Source: Muribaculaceae bacterium | GTDB taxonomy: Bacteria; Bacteroidota; Bacteroidia; Bacteroidales; Muribaculaceae | Assembly: GCA_017557665.1 (NCBI GenBank) | Contig: JAFYYI010000003.1 | Span: 1-64,000 of the forward strand | Reading direction: 5' to 3' | Length of the DNA stretch: 64,000 nt | Shown here: piece after piece, positions 44,937 to 52,557 of the stretch | How the letters are laid out: each line of letters starts with the position of its first letter | How positions within the stretch are numbered: the stretch's first letter is position 1 | Notes under the pieces: model-generated | Database searches by the model: none | What the model saw: only the letters and a program-made list of their open reading frames with translations | Told to the model about the DNA's origin: nothing | Made by a program: the position numbers and the translations under genes

Positions 44937-47200
44937 ATAGAATAAAAGATTTCAGGTTCACTAGCGACACCATTAGTTATAAATTGGCGATACAAATTGC
45001 CTTCACTGTCTGAATCATACTGCGAGACTTTTGTTATTATTTCCCACATGGCATGCACCTCCCGATAGGCTTTGAACTCTTCTGCTAACGGAATGAGCTC
45101 ATTCTCAATCTCGGCGCCGGTTGTGCTGATACCCGCCTTTTTGACCTCGGCAATCGGTATCTCGTAGTCAAATTTCTCTTTGACAATAGCTTTTACCTCT
45201 ATGTCAATCCTTTCATGCAATGCTTTAAGCTTCGCCTTGCAAGCCTTTTTCTCTTCCTTGGAAAGAGCTTCTTTTCCTCTTTTCTTCAATTGTTCTTCAA
45301 GGTCCTTGATGTCATCCTTGTATTTAGATTCTACATTCACTCGTGCCTGGTGCCTAATCTGATTATAGGTGTTCTCTTCATCTTGAGTGAACTTTTTAAA
45401 GAAGAGAAGACTTGGTTTGACGGTCGCGCCAGATGCAATGAACACATCTTGCGGGATGGAAACAATCAACAAGATTTTTGCCCGCCCCTCTACGAATTCA
45501 CGTGCCTTTTGCAGATTCGTGTTGTTCAGTACGCCCTCAGGTAAGACGATGCCCATGCGGCCACCTGGCTTCAAAAGATTCAGGCAGCGCTCAATAAACA
45601 AGACTTCGGTCAATCCGCTATCTATCTTATAAAGCTTTAATAGCGATTTGTCCACATTGTCATTTACTTGCCGCAGAGCTCTTTCGTATTCATCGCCATA
45701 TCTCTTTTTGTACTCAGCTATTTTAACTTCATCGGTAAATCTGTCGGCCTCGGTGATTTTCAAATCTTTTTCCACACGAGATCCAAAAGGAGGATTGGTG
45801 AGAATCACATCGAAACGGTTCTCAAAAATGCCGTTGACATTCAGCAATCCATCATGATGGTGAACACCACCATGCCCGTCGCCATGCATAATCATATTCA
45901 TTTTGGCTGTGCGTGCCATTCGGGGATTAGCATCGGTTCCATAGATGCAGTCAAATGATAATTCTCGTAAGCGCCCCTTTGCATTATTGATGTTTAACTC
46001 CTCATTCATGTATGAGAACATCTGCGAAACTTTTCCATCTATTTCAAGTTTCTTTTCGGTGGGCATCTTGTCGTAATCATCACCATAGTATTGGGCTTTA
46101 ATGGCATCCTTTTGGCTCTCGACATCTCTCTCAATCTTCTCACGCACATATTCGAAAGCTTTGATTAAGAAACCTCCACTGCCACAGCACGGGTCACAAA
46201 CCAATTCGCCCTCTTGAGGATCAAGCACAGAAACCATAAAATCCACAATTGTTCTAGGTGTGAAGAATTGTCCCAACTCACCACGGAATGTCTTTCCCAA
46301 GAATTTCTCAAAGGCGATGCCCTTCACGTCATCGGAGGTCGTTGAGAGGTTGTAAACTTCCAGTTCTTTTACGATTTGCTCAAAACTGTTCTCTCGTATT
46401 CTGATAATCTCATTTTCTTCGAACAAATGGTCACCTGCAAACTCTTGTTTTGTTAAATCGAAAAGATGTTGATAAAAGGGCTTCTCATCCTTTATTTTCA
46501 ATTCTTTGTTATAATCTTCTCTGCTTTTCTTAAGTGCTTGGAACCGTTCTGCTGAGAAAATTTGTGAATCAGAGTTGCTTCTTTCGTAACGTATCTTGAT
46601 GAAAAGGATTTTGCTGATTTCATCAAAGGCTGCTTCGGGCGAAAGTTTGTCATTGTTGCGAATAATGTTGTGGCATTTGAACAACAGTCTTGAGAACTCA
46701 TCGCGAGTGAAGGCTTTTGTCTGGTTCAACAATTTTTTCACCTTCTTTTCATCTGTTGCTACCTCAGCGGTAGGAATATCAACAATTTCCTCAAGTTTCT
46801 TGGGCAGCTCTCCTTTAACGACTTTAAAGACACGAGTTTCCTTTAGGTTGGTGGTCACAAAGAAATCTGCACCAGCCCATGCCGCATAGTTATAGCCTTG
46901 ATAGTAATCTTCCTTGCGGATTGTAACATTTTCCGCTTTACATTCAACCACAATAAAGGCACTTTTACTATCTACTTTATCTTTAGTTGATCTCCAAATA
47001 ACAATATCTGCTCGGGCTGCTCCTTGGCCCCGCTGAGAGTTGGTCACTTGCACCTCTTGGTCCATTTGATCTTTAGAATAGCCGTAACTATTGACAAGGC
47101 GACAAATGTATTGTTGGCGCACTTCTTCCTCTGGTTTCAGCACAAACCAATCATCTTTTAGTGGAGCGTATATTTTGTTGTTTTTAATCTGGACTTCCAT
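44933..47200 (-). CDS. Nuclease-methyltransferase fusion of a type I-like RM system (HsdM with HsdR-N-like domain)
   Basis: The 755-residue protein begins with a PD-(D/E)xK-like domain: D65 in ARADIVIW, E86-x-K88 in VECKAE, and a following Q101. Then comes an N6-adenine methyltransferase with the helical bundle, GQFFTPRTIVDFM, SAM motif DPCCGSGGF (336-344) and NPPF (469-472). The C-terminal 150 residues include a charged coiled coil (DIKDLEEQLKKRGKEALSKE). No helicase HsdR gene is in the cluster, so cutting might rely on this domain (type IIG-like) or be absent. It is the first of three tightly spaced RM-island genes. Confidence 0.88.
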   Translation of the reverse strand: MEVQIKNNKIYAPLKDDWFVLKPEEEVRQQYICRLVNSYGYSKDQMDQEVQVTNSQRGQGAARADIVIWRSTKDKVDSKSAFIVVECKAENVTIRKEDYYQGYNYAAWAGADFFVTTNLKETRVFKVVKGELPKKLEEIVDIPTAEVATDEKKVKKLLNQTKAFTRDEFSRLLFKCHNIIRNNDKLSPEAAFDEISKILFIKIRYERSNSDSQIFSAERFQALKKSREDYNKELKIKDEKPFYQHLFDLTKQEFAGDHLFEENEIIRIRENSFEQIVKELEVYNLSTTSDDVKGIAFEKFLGKTFRGELGQFFTPRTIVDFMVSVLDPQEGELVCDPCCGSGGFLIKAFEYVREKIERDVESQKDAIKAQYYGDDYDKMPTEKKLEIDGKVSQMFSYMNEELNINNAKGRLRELSFDCIYGTDANPRMARTAKMNMIMHGDGHGGVHHHDGLLNVNGIFENRFDVILTNPPFGSRVEKDLKITEADRFTDEVKIAEYKKRYGDEYERALRQVNDNVDKSLLKLYKIDSGLTEVLFIERCLNLLKPGGRMGIVLPEGVLNNTNLQKAREFVEGRAKILLIVSIPQDVFIASGATVKPSLLFFKKFTQDEENTYNQIRHQARVNVESKYKDDIKDLEEQLKKRGKEALSKEEKKACKAKLKALHERIDIEVKAIVKEKFDYEIPIAEVKKAGISTTGAEIENELIPLAEEFKAYREVHAMWEIITKVSQYDSDSEGNLYRQFITNGVASEPEIFYSI

Positions 47201-47244
47201 ATTCTAAGGAGGTTTATATTAGGTGATTAATGACGGTTGGGGAA

Positions 47245-47652
47245 TTAAAAGCATGCGGCGGTTAGTTCTTTGCCGAGTTTGTGGATGTGGTCGAGGATTT
47301 TCTGTTCGCGTTCGACAGATGGTTTCTTGAAGCCGTTGATGTAGTTGCGTAGCAGGGTGGCGTTCATGCCGATTGAGCGGGCAAATTCGGCGACGTTGAT
47401 TTCCTTGTGGGTCAAGAAAAAACGTTGCATCGGTGTGGGTTCAGCGTCATCATAGGTGAAACTCTCAAAACTGATGTCCTCGTCGAGGACTCGCCAGTGG
47501 ATGCCGCCGAGGCCGAAGGTATATTCGGCTCGTTGCTCATCGCTGGCGGTTCTCAGTTTTGGATACCAAAGCAATGACTGGCGGTATTCATTCCCGCTTT
47601 CATCTGCGCCATAGATGTAGTCGGTATCAAACCAAATTTTTATAATTTTCAT
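47245..47652 (-). CDS. DUF2442 domain protein with C-terminal HTH
   Basis: The 135-residue protein has an N-terminal DUF2442 region (IWFDTDYIYGADESGNEY to VLDEDISFESF) and a C-terminal XRE-like helix-turn-helix (NVAEFARSIGMNATLLRNYI, about 86-105). DUF2442 occurs in antitoxin-like proteins. It ends 45 bases before the methyltransferase gene and is first in the operon, so it could be its control protein. This role is inferred from position. Confidence 0.75.
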   Translation of the reverse strand: MKIIKIWFDTDYIYGADESGNEYRQSLLWYPKLRTASDEQRAEYTFGLGGIHWRVLDEDISFESFTYDDAEPTPMQRFFLTHKEINVAEFARSIGMNATLLRNYINGFKKPSVEREQKILDHIHKLGKELTAACF

Positions 47653-47680
47653 AGTGGCATGAAACTTATAATTGCAGAGG

Positions 47681-47688
47681 CAAAGATA
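47681..47688 (-). promoter_or_regulatory. -7 box for the RM operon
   Basis: TATCTTTG on the minus strand, 28 bases upstream of the start at 47652, matches TAnnTTTG. It would drive the four-gene defence operon. Confidence 0.6.
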
Positions 47689-47730
47689 GGAATTATTTTT
47701 AATACCATCTAGTTTTTTATTTGTTTTTTA

Positions 47731-47747
47731 TTATTTTTGTGTGATTT
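47731..47747 (+). repeat. 17-base direct repeat, copy 1
   Basis: TTATTTTTGTGTGATTT is identical to 48112-48128. The two copies flank the antitoxin/toxin remnant. Each contains TATTTTTG, a plus-strand -7 box. Confidence 0.75.
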
Positions 47748-47766
47748 CTTGGGAGGTGGGTATCGG

Positions 47767-47835
47767 TTATCCTCTCTTGAGGCAACGCTTCAAAGAGCGT
47801 TTAAATTCGCCAGTGAACTTGAGCGAATATTTCAT
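47767..47835 (-). pseudogene. Truncated YafQ/RelE-like toxin
   Basis: A 22-codon frame starts at 47835 with ATG overlapping the antitoxin stop (ATGA), the usual toxin position. It reads MKYSLKFTGEFKRSLKRCLK, then RG and stop, matching the first residues of YafQ-type mRNA-interferase toxins, normally near 90 residues. The catalytic part is missing. The DNA after the stop is AT-rich and unlike the family, so the toxin is dead. Confidence 0.72.
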
Positions 47836-48035
47836 GCTTTACATTGGTTGATGAGGTCTTCCACGCTATTTGCCTCATAGACACGTCCTTCTTCAATGTC
47901 TTCTATCGCCCGTTCCATTCCTGTCTTGGGCTTGCGTTTTAACGTGACAGACGACACTCCCTTGAGCATACTAATAGCCTGCTTGATTTGTTCAAGCATG
48001 GAAACATCCTCAATCGATACTGTCAGCTGTGTCAT
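47832..48035 (-). CDS. Orphan antitoxin-like protein
   Basis: The 67-residue protein begins MTQLTVSIEDVSMLEQIKQA and ends with the antitoxin-like tail GRVYEANSVEDLINQCKA, which wraps toxins in RelB/DinJ-like pairs. ATG 48035 is chosen because the promoter box at 48072-48079 lies across the longer frame's start at 48074. The partner toxin immediately downstream is truncated, so the antitoxin is orphaned; it may still repress its own promoter or counter related toxins. Confidence 0.72.
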   Translation of the reverse strand: MTQLTVSIEDVSMLEQIKQAISMLKGVSSVTLKRKPKTGMERAIEDIEEGRVYEANSVEDLINQCKA

Positions 48036-48071
48036 AATCCTTAAAGTGTTTATTCTAATGTCTTTGCAATG

Positions 48072-48079
48072 CAAAGATA
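48072..48079 (-). promoter_or_regulatory. -7 box for the antitoxin gene
   Basis: TATCTTTG on the minus strand, 36 bases upstream of ATG 48035. It includes part of an inverted repeat (CTTTGCAATGCAAAG, 48062-48076), a possible operator. Confidence 0.55.
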
Positions 48080-48111
48080 GCAGATTTTATCAAGATAGTT
48101 AGAAAGTTTTT

Positions 48112-48128
48112 TTATTTTTGTGTGATTT
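48112..48128 (+). promoter_or_regulatory. -7 box for the ECF sigma gene; direct repeat copy 2
   Basis: TATTTTTG at 48113-48120 fits TAnnTTTG and lies about 60 bases before the ATG at 48182. The 17-base stretch is identical to 47731-47747. Confidence 0.5.
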
Positions 48129-48181
48129 TTTTGAGTGCCGTGCGTCAAAGGGTCAAAAGAAAGTTTTAAAACGCTAGAAAA

Positions 48182-48658
48182 ATGAACGAACTGGAAAGCA
48201 AATTTGCACAAACCATCAAGCAGAACAAGAGCACCATCTATACCGTGTGCTACATGTTCTCGAAAGATGCCGACGAGGTGAACGACCTCTTCCAAGAGGC
48301 GATCATCAACCTGTGGCGGGGCTTTGAGGGTTTTGAGAACCGCAGCAACGTGAAGACGTGGATCTACCGCGTGGCGCTGAACACCTGTATATCCCAGGAG
48401 CGCAAGAAGCGCCGCTCGGTCGCCGAGCCGCTGTCGATGAACATCAACCTGTTTGAGGACCACGACGAGGATACCCGCCAGGTGGGCATGCTGCACAAGC
48501 GCATCAGCCGCTTACAGCCCTTTGACCGCGCCATCGTACTGCTGTGGCTGGAAAATATGCCCTACGATGAAATCGGCCAAGTGGTGGGCATCTCGACGAC
48601 AGCCGTGGCAACCCGCCTGTACCGCATTAAAGAACAACTCAAAAAAATGAACGATTAA
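48182..48658 (+). CDS. ECF-type RNA polymerase sigma factor
   Basis: The 158-residue protein has sigma region 2 (YTVCYMFSKDADEVNDLFQE, WRGFEGFENRSNVKTWIYRV) and region 4 (RLQPFDRAIVLLWLENMPYD, GISTTAVATRLYRIKEQL). It lacks regions 1 and 3, so it is an ECF sigma factor. The next gene encodes a membrane protein that starts 17 bases downstream and may be its regulator. The target regulon is unknown. Confidence 0.9.
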   Translation: MNELESKFAQTIKQNKSTIYTVCYMFSKDADEVNDLFQEAIINLWRGFEGFENRSNVKTWIYRVALNTCISQERKKRRSVAEPLSMNINLFEDHDEDTRQVGMLHKRISRLQPFDRAIVLLWLENMPYDEIGQVVGISTTAVATRLYRIKEQLKKMND

Positions 48659-48675
48659 AAAACAGCTTTAAGATT

Positions 48676-49251
48676 ATGGATTACGAACTTGACGAAATGC
48701 GCCAGCAAATGGCGATATTGAAAGATAAACTCGAGAACCAGACGATAGTGAACGACCGCTTCATCCGCCGCTCCATCAAGCGTGGCGTGAGCACAATCAA
48801 CAAGCGCTATCTCGTTTTGGGGATTGTCGCCCTGGCTATGATTCCCTACGGCTATTGGGCCTTTGTGATGCTGAATGGACTCTCGGTTGCCCTGTGGCTC
48901 ACAATGTGCGCGCTGATGCTTATTGTGGTGGGGTTCATGTATTTTAACAGCCGCGACCTGCGCAACAACGACTTGATGGGCGGCAACCTGCTGGATGTCA
49001 AGCGCAAGGTGACCCTCGCCAAGAAACGCGATGCCAATTGGCTCTGGTTTGGCATACCTGCTGGAGTGTTGTGGTTCGGGTGGTTCATGTATGAGGAGTC
49101 ACAGAAGGTGGGATTCTCCCAGGGCATACTCTTCTTCTTCATCATTTGTATGTTAGCCGGATTGCTCGGAGGTCTGATGGTACACTTCAAGACGCAACGT
49201 CATTACCGCGACACTATTGAACAGATTGAGGACTTGGAAGACACCAAGTGA
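48676..49251 (+). CDS. Membrane protein, possible ECF sigma regulator
   Basis: The 191-residue protein has an N-terminal charged helix (DEMRQQMAILKDKLENQTIV) and four hydrophobic segments in two pairs (about 40-57, 62-85, 117-135 and 144-167). No classic anti-sigma zinc motif is seen. Position directly after an ECF sigma gene suggests an anti-sigma role, which is inference. I do not recognise a family. Confidence 0.65.
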   Translation: MDYELDEMRQQMAILKDKLENQTIVNDRFIRRSIKRGVSTINKRYLVLGIVALAMIPYGYWAFVMLNGLSVALWLTMCALMLIVVGFMYFNSRDLRNNDLMGGNLLDVKRKVTLAKKRDANWLWFGIPAGVLWFGWFMYEESQKVGFSQGILFFFIICMLAGLLGGLMVHFKTQRHYRDTIEQIEDLEDTK

Positions 49252-49271
49252 CCTTGTCGCTGATAAGAATT

Positions 49272-49305
49272 GCCGCCCGAGGAACAAGCTCGTTCTTCGG
49301 GCGGC
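49272..49305. terminator. Terminator between the membrane protein and GH10-like genes
   Basis: GCCGCCCGAGGAAC pairs with GTTCTTCGGGCGGC around a 6-base loop. It lies between convergent genes. Confidence 0.85.
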
Positions 49306-49329
49306 GATTCGTTTGCGTCACAATCGGTG

Positions 49330-51996
49330 TTACTCGGGCCAGGTGTTGTTCAGGACGTAGTTGATCAGCGTGATGGCATCACTGATGTTGACCTCTTCGT
49401 CAAGATTGCAGTTGGCATTCTCCATATTGATGCCTTCACTGTCGTTGTTGAGCAGGCAGGTGATGAGGAGGATGGCATCACTGATGTTCACTTCGCCGTC
49501 ATCGTTGACGTCGCCGCGCAGGTAGCCGCCCTGCTTGGTCAGGCTCCACACGGTGATGTGTCCGCCAGGGAAGTACTGGTAGATGGTGACATGACGCGAG
49601 TCAACGACCTCGGCATTAAGCCAGTCGGCTTGATATTCATTGGCCTTGACCGAGACGCTCTCGGGCACAGACACGAGCGGCGTGCCGGCGTTGGCCTGGG
49701 CCACAGCGAAGCCGTCGAAGTAGTTGTTGAGGGTGGGGTAGAGGATGTACTCCACACCGTTCCACACGAAGGGGAAGGCTCCGTTGGTGGCCCCCTTGTT
49801 GGGCAGCGAGAATGCTGTGCCGGTGAAGTTGTCGCCGTCGGGTAGCATCTTGACGGGAGTACTGTTGCGGGTCACGTAGAGTATCGCCTCGTCACCGTTG
49901 ACATCGGTGTAAGCGTTGAGCACCGTGCCGCTGTTGGGGTTCACACCGTCGCAGTTGGCCAGGTAGGACTCGTCGGTGGCAATCTCGCCGCCGGTGAACT
50001 TGATGCGGCTGATGTTGGTGCCGCTATTGGCACCCACCAGGTAGAGTTCGCCGTCTTCCAGCAGATTGCCTCGGGCGAAGCCCATATTATCGCTGCGTCC
50101 GAAGTTGGTGAGATCGGCTGGCAGCACGTGGGTTGTCACCTCTCCGGTAGTGGGGTTGATGATTTTGAGGCGTGGGCTGCTGGTGTTCCATGGGTCAGGG
50201 AATTGGGCGTCGCTGACGACGAGGTTTCCGGCCTCATCTCGGGTGAATCCCACATTGTGGCCGCCCTCATAGGTGGTGCCCGTCAAGCCGTTCCTGTCCA
50301 GAACCAGGATAGTGCTGCTGCCCTTGTCATTGATGTAGAACTTGCCGTCCATACCGAAACCTTGGCGAACATCGGGGGTGTTCATGAAACTGAGGTTGTT
50401 GATTTCCCACACCTTCTCGATGCAGTAGGTCACAGGGGTGGGCTGGAACGGGTCATCGTTGATGCCCAGATAAGCGGGCTCGCTCTCGTTGCCGTAACCG
50501 TCGATGACACACACGGCATACCAGTAGCCGTCTTGATAGGCGCTGGGCAAAGTGAAGGACGGGCTGTAGGTGACCCCCAGCAGATAGTCGCCGCGGATGC
50601 CGTCATAGGTGCTGCTCGCACTTTGCTCAACGGTGACCTCGGCAGGGATGGCATAGACCGAATACTTGACCAAAGTGCCCTCTTGGGGTGCCCAAGTGAG
50701 ATTGGCCCCGTTCTGGGCAAGGTCAGCGGGAGCGCTGTAGTTTGGTCTTTCCTTCCAGGTCACGGCAGGAATCATGGCCGGGAGTTGGAAGGCATTGGCG
50801 AGCAGGTAGTTGCCCAGGCCGCCCACACCGCCATTGTTGCCGTTGATGTTCTTGGCGCTATAGAGCACAACACCGGGGCAATTATCCTCGGTGTACTGGC
50901 GCGAGTAGTTGATTTGTTTGACCACTTCGGCCCAGTCGCTGGTCGTGTTGCTCGACGAGGCCAGGAACGAGATGCTGTGGCTGGCATAATGGTGACGGCC
51001 AAAGTGCTTGGCAATGTAACTCCACCAGTCGGTGATGGGGCCGAAGGGGTTGGAGGAGTGATTCGTCTTCCAGTAAATCTGCGGCGAGATGTAGTCGATG
51101 GTGCCCTGCTCGAGCCAGGCCAACGGGTCGCTGAAGATGCCGTTGTACTGCCAGTCGCTGCCCTTGGGGCATGGCGTCACGCCGTGTTGGCTGGCCGACG
51201 TGGAGGCTGTGCCGGCGACACCGGCCGGGGAGATGCCGAAGCGCACCTCGGGCTTCACCTCCTGTATCATGTTATAGACATCGGCGACCATCATGTTGAC
51301 GTTGTTGCGGCGCCAGTCGGCAAAGGTCATGTCCACGTTGGAGTCGTTCCAAAGGTTATAGTCGCCGGCACTGCTGTTGGTCGGGATGCCATTGGGATAG
51401 AAATAGTCATCAAACACGATGCCGTCCACGTCATAGTTGGTGATGATTTCCTGGATGACGTTGACGATGCGTTGGCGTGTGGCGGGCAGACCGGGATTGA
51501 GGATGGTGGTCGTTGTGGAGCCGCTGGTGTAGGAGAGCAGCATCCCTGAATTTTTCAGCTGCTGGTCTTGGGCGGTATTCCAGTTGGAGCCCGTGCTGAA
51601 GCGGTAGGGATTCACCCAGGCGTGACACTCGATGCCGCGGGCATGGCACTGCTCGACGGCATAGGCCAACGGGTCGTAGCCAGGATTTCTGCCGCGGGTG
51701 CCGGTCAGGTAGCTGGACCAGGGCTCATAACTCGACTGGTACATCGCGTCACACATCGAGCGCACCTGGAAGAAGATAGCATTGAAATTCTGGGCCTTGA
51801 GGTTGTCCAGGTAGCTGTCAAGTTCTGCCTTTTGGGCAGCAGCGTTATTCTGTGTCGAGGGCCAGTCAATGGCCCAGACGGTGGCAATCCACGCGGCGCG
51901 CATCTCGCGTTTGCGGGCCTCGTCGGCGTTGACAGTAACGCCAGCTGCCATACCGAAGGCGATAAGCAGCAAGAGGACTCGATTGATTGTTTTCAT
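49330..51996 (-). CDS. Secreted GH10-like glycoside hydrolase (GHL10) with dockerin
   Basis: The 888-residue protein starts MKTINRVLLLLIAFGMAAG (signal peptide). It has a GHL10/DUF187 barrel (about 27-340: MRAAWIATVWAIDWPS, GIECHAWVNPYRF, DGIVFDDYFYP), an FN3-like part (about 425-510), a beta-propeller-like part and a C-terminal dockerin (827-888: GDVNDDGEVNISDA and NLDEEVNISDA). GHL10 members act on cell-wall or surface glycans; the substrate is not known. ATG 51996 is preferred over 52047, whose first residues are not signal-like and which lies on the promoter box. Confidence 0.88.
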   Translation of the reverse strand: MKTINRVLLLLIAFGMAAGVTVNADEARKREMRAAWIATVWAIDWPSTQNNAAAQKAELDSYLDNLKAQNFNAIFFQVRSMCDAMYQSSYEPWSSYLTGTRGRNPGYDPLAYAVEQCHARGIECHAWVNPYRFSTGSNWNTAQDQQLKNSGMLLSYTSGSTTTTILNPGLPATRQRIVNVIQEIITNYDVDGIVFDDYFYPNGIPTNSSAGDYNLWNDSNVDMTFADWRRNNVNMMVADVYNMIQEVKPEVRFGISPAGVAGTASTSASQHGVTPCPKGSDWQYNGIFSDPLAWLEQGTIDYISPQIYWKTNHSSNPFGPITDWWSYIAKHFGRHHYASHSISFLASSSNTTSDWAEVVKQINYSRQYTEDNCPGVVLYSAKNINGNNGGVGGLGNYLLANAFQLPAMIPAVTWKERPNYSAPADLAQNGANLTWAPQEGTLVKYSVYAIPAEVTVEQSASSTYDGIRGDYLLGVTYSPSFTLPSAYQDGYWYAVCVIDGYGNESEPAYLGINDDPFQPTPVTYCIEKVWEINNLSFMNTPDVRQGFGMDGKFYINDKGSSTILVLDRNGLTGTTYEGGHNVGFTRDEAGNLVVSDAQFPDPWNTSSPRLKIINPTTGEVTTHVLPADLTNFGRSDNMGFARGNLLEDGELYLVGANSGTNISRIKFTGGEIATDESYLANCDGVNPNSGTVLNAYTDVNGDEAILYVTRNSTPVKMLPDGDNFTGTAFSLPNKGATNGAFPFVWNGVEYILYPTLNNYFDGFAVAQANAGTPLVSVPESVSVKANEYQADWLNAEVVDSRHVTIYQYFPGGHITVWSLTKQGGYLRGDVNDDGEVNISDAILLITCLLNNDSEGINMENANCNLDEEVNISDAITLINYVLNNTWPE

Positions 51997-52046
51997 AATG
52001 ATGATGAATTTAAAATGGTTGGAAGATATTTTTCGCTTATTAGCCA

Positions 52047-52054
52047 CAAAGTTA
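52047..52054 (-). promoter_or_regulatory. -7 box for the GH10-like gene
   Basis: TAACTTTG on the minus strand, 50 bases upstream of ATG 51996, matches TAnnTTTG. Confidence 0.55.
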
Positions 52055-52060
52055 GCGTTT

Positions 52061-52096
52061 TTCCCAAAATTTTTTCACCTTTGTGCAACTTTTTTG
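52061..52096 (+). repeat. 36-base direct repeat, copy 1 (flanks the RAYT region)
   Basis: This stretch, starting TTCCCAAAATTTTTTCACCT and ending GCAACTTTTTTG, recurs at 53166-53202 with one extra T. The two copies bracket the tandem array and RAYT element. Confidence 0.9.
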
Positions 52097-52135
52097 TTGA
52101 CATTGCTTGAAAAACACATTCAAGCCAAACCACTT

Positions 52136-52390
52136 GCGGCACTTTTTCGCAAGGTTGCCTCGAAGAGGCTTAACGGGTCGAAAGTTCGAAGAGGCTCGTA
52201 AGCGTCGGCACTTTTCCGCAGGGTCGCCTCGAAGAGGCCTAACGGGTCGAAAGTTCGATGAGGCCCGTAAGCGTCGGCACTTTTCCGCAGGGTCGCCTCG
52301 AAGAGGCCTAACGGGTCGAAAGTTAGATGAGGTCCGCAAGCATCGGCATTTTTCCGCAGGTTCGCCTCGAAGAGGCCTAACGGGTCGAAG
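52136..52390 (+). repeat. 69-bp tandem array, three full units and a partial fourth
   Basis: Units repeat at exactly 69 bases (reference points 52155, 52224, 52293 and 52362). Each contains GCCTCGAAGAGGC, AACGGGTCGAA and CGTAAGCGTCGGCA or close variants. The fourth unit runs into the left inverted repeat of the RAYT element. Because 69 is a multiple of three, reading frames stay open on both strands; I do not regard these as genes. Confidence 0.92.
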
Positions 52391-52446
52391 ACCCGGTTTC
52401 AATGAGAAACACCATGCAAGACCCTCGAAGAGGGTCGCAGCTTGGT
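52382..52446 (+). repeat. RAYT element, left inverted repeat (REP-like)
   Basis: This arm contains hairpin GGGTCGAAGACCC (52382-52394), the shared word GAGAAACACCATGCAAG (52404-52420), hairpin GACCCTCGAAGAGGGTC (52420-52436) and GCAGCTTGGT (52437-52446). It is the imperfect reverse complement of 53041-53105 beyond the transposase gene. Confidence 0.88.
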
Positions 52447-52499
52447 GCTGAAGATAGCAAAGAAAGTGCGTCGAAGACGAACTTCTTCCCTCTCACAGA

Positions 52500-52529
52500 T
52501 TGCGACATCAAGAGTTTTCCTTACCTTTG
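52500..52529 (+). promoter_or_regulatory. Promoter of the RAYT transposase gene
   Basis: TACCTTTG (52522-52529) is preceded by TTG at 52500-52502, 19 bases away. The transposase ATG is at 52558, so the gene has its own host-type promoter. Confidence 0.6.
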
Positions 52530-52557
52530 CATCTCAATCCATTTACTCAGATTTGTT

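Noticed and set aside
41949..47200. Complete classical type I restriction system.
   Set aside because: No gene with HsdR helicase motifs is in or beside the cluster; only a nuclease-like N-domain on the methyltransferase is visible.
52052..52402. Repeat proteins encoded by the 69-bp array on both strands.
   Set aside because: The period is a multiple of three, so all frames stay open automatically. No signal, start context or family supports translation.
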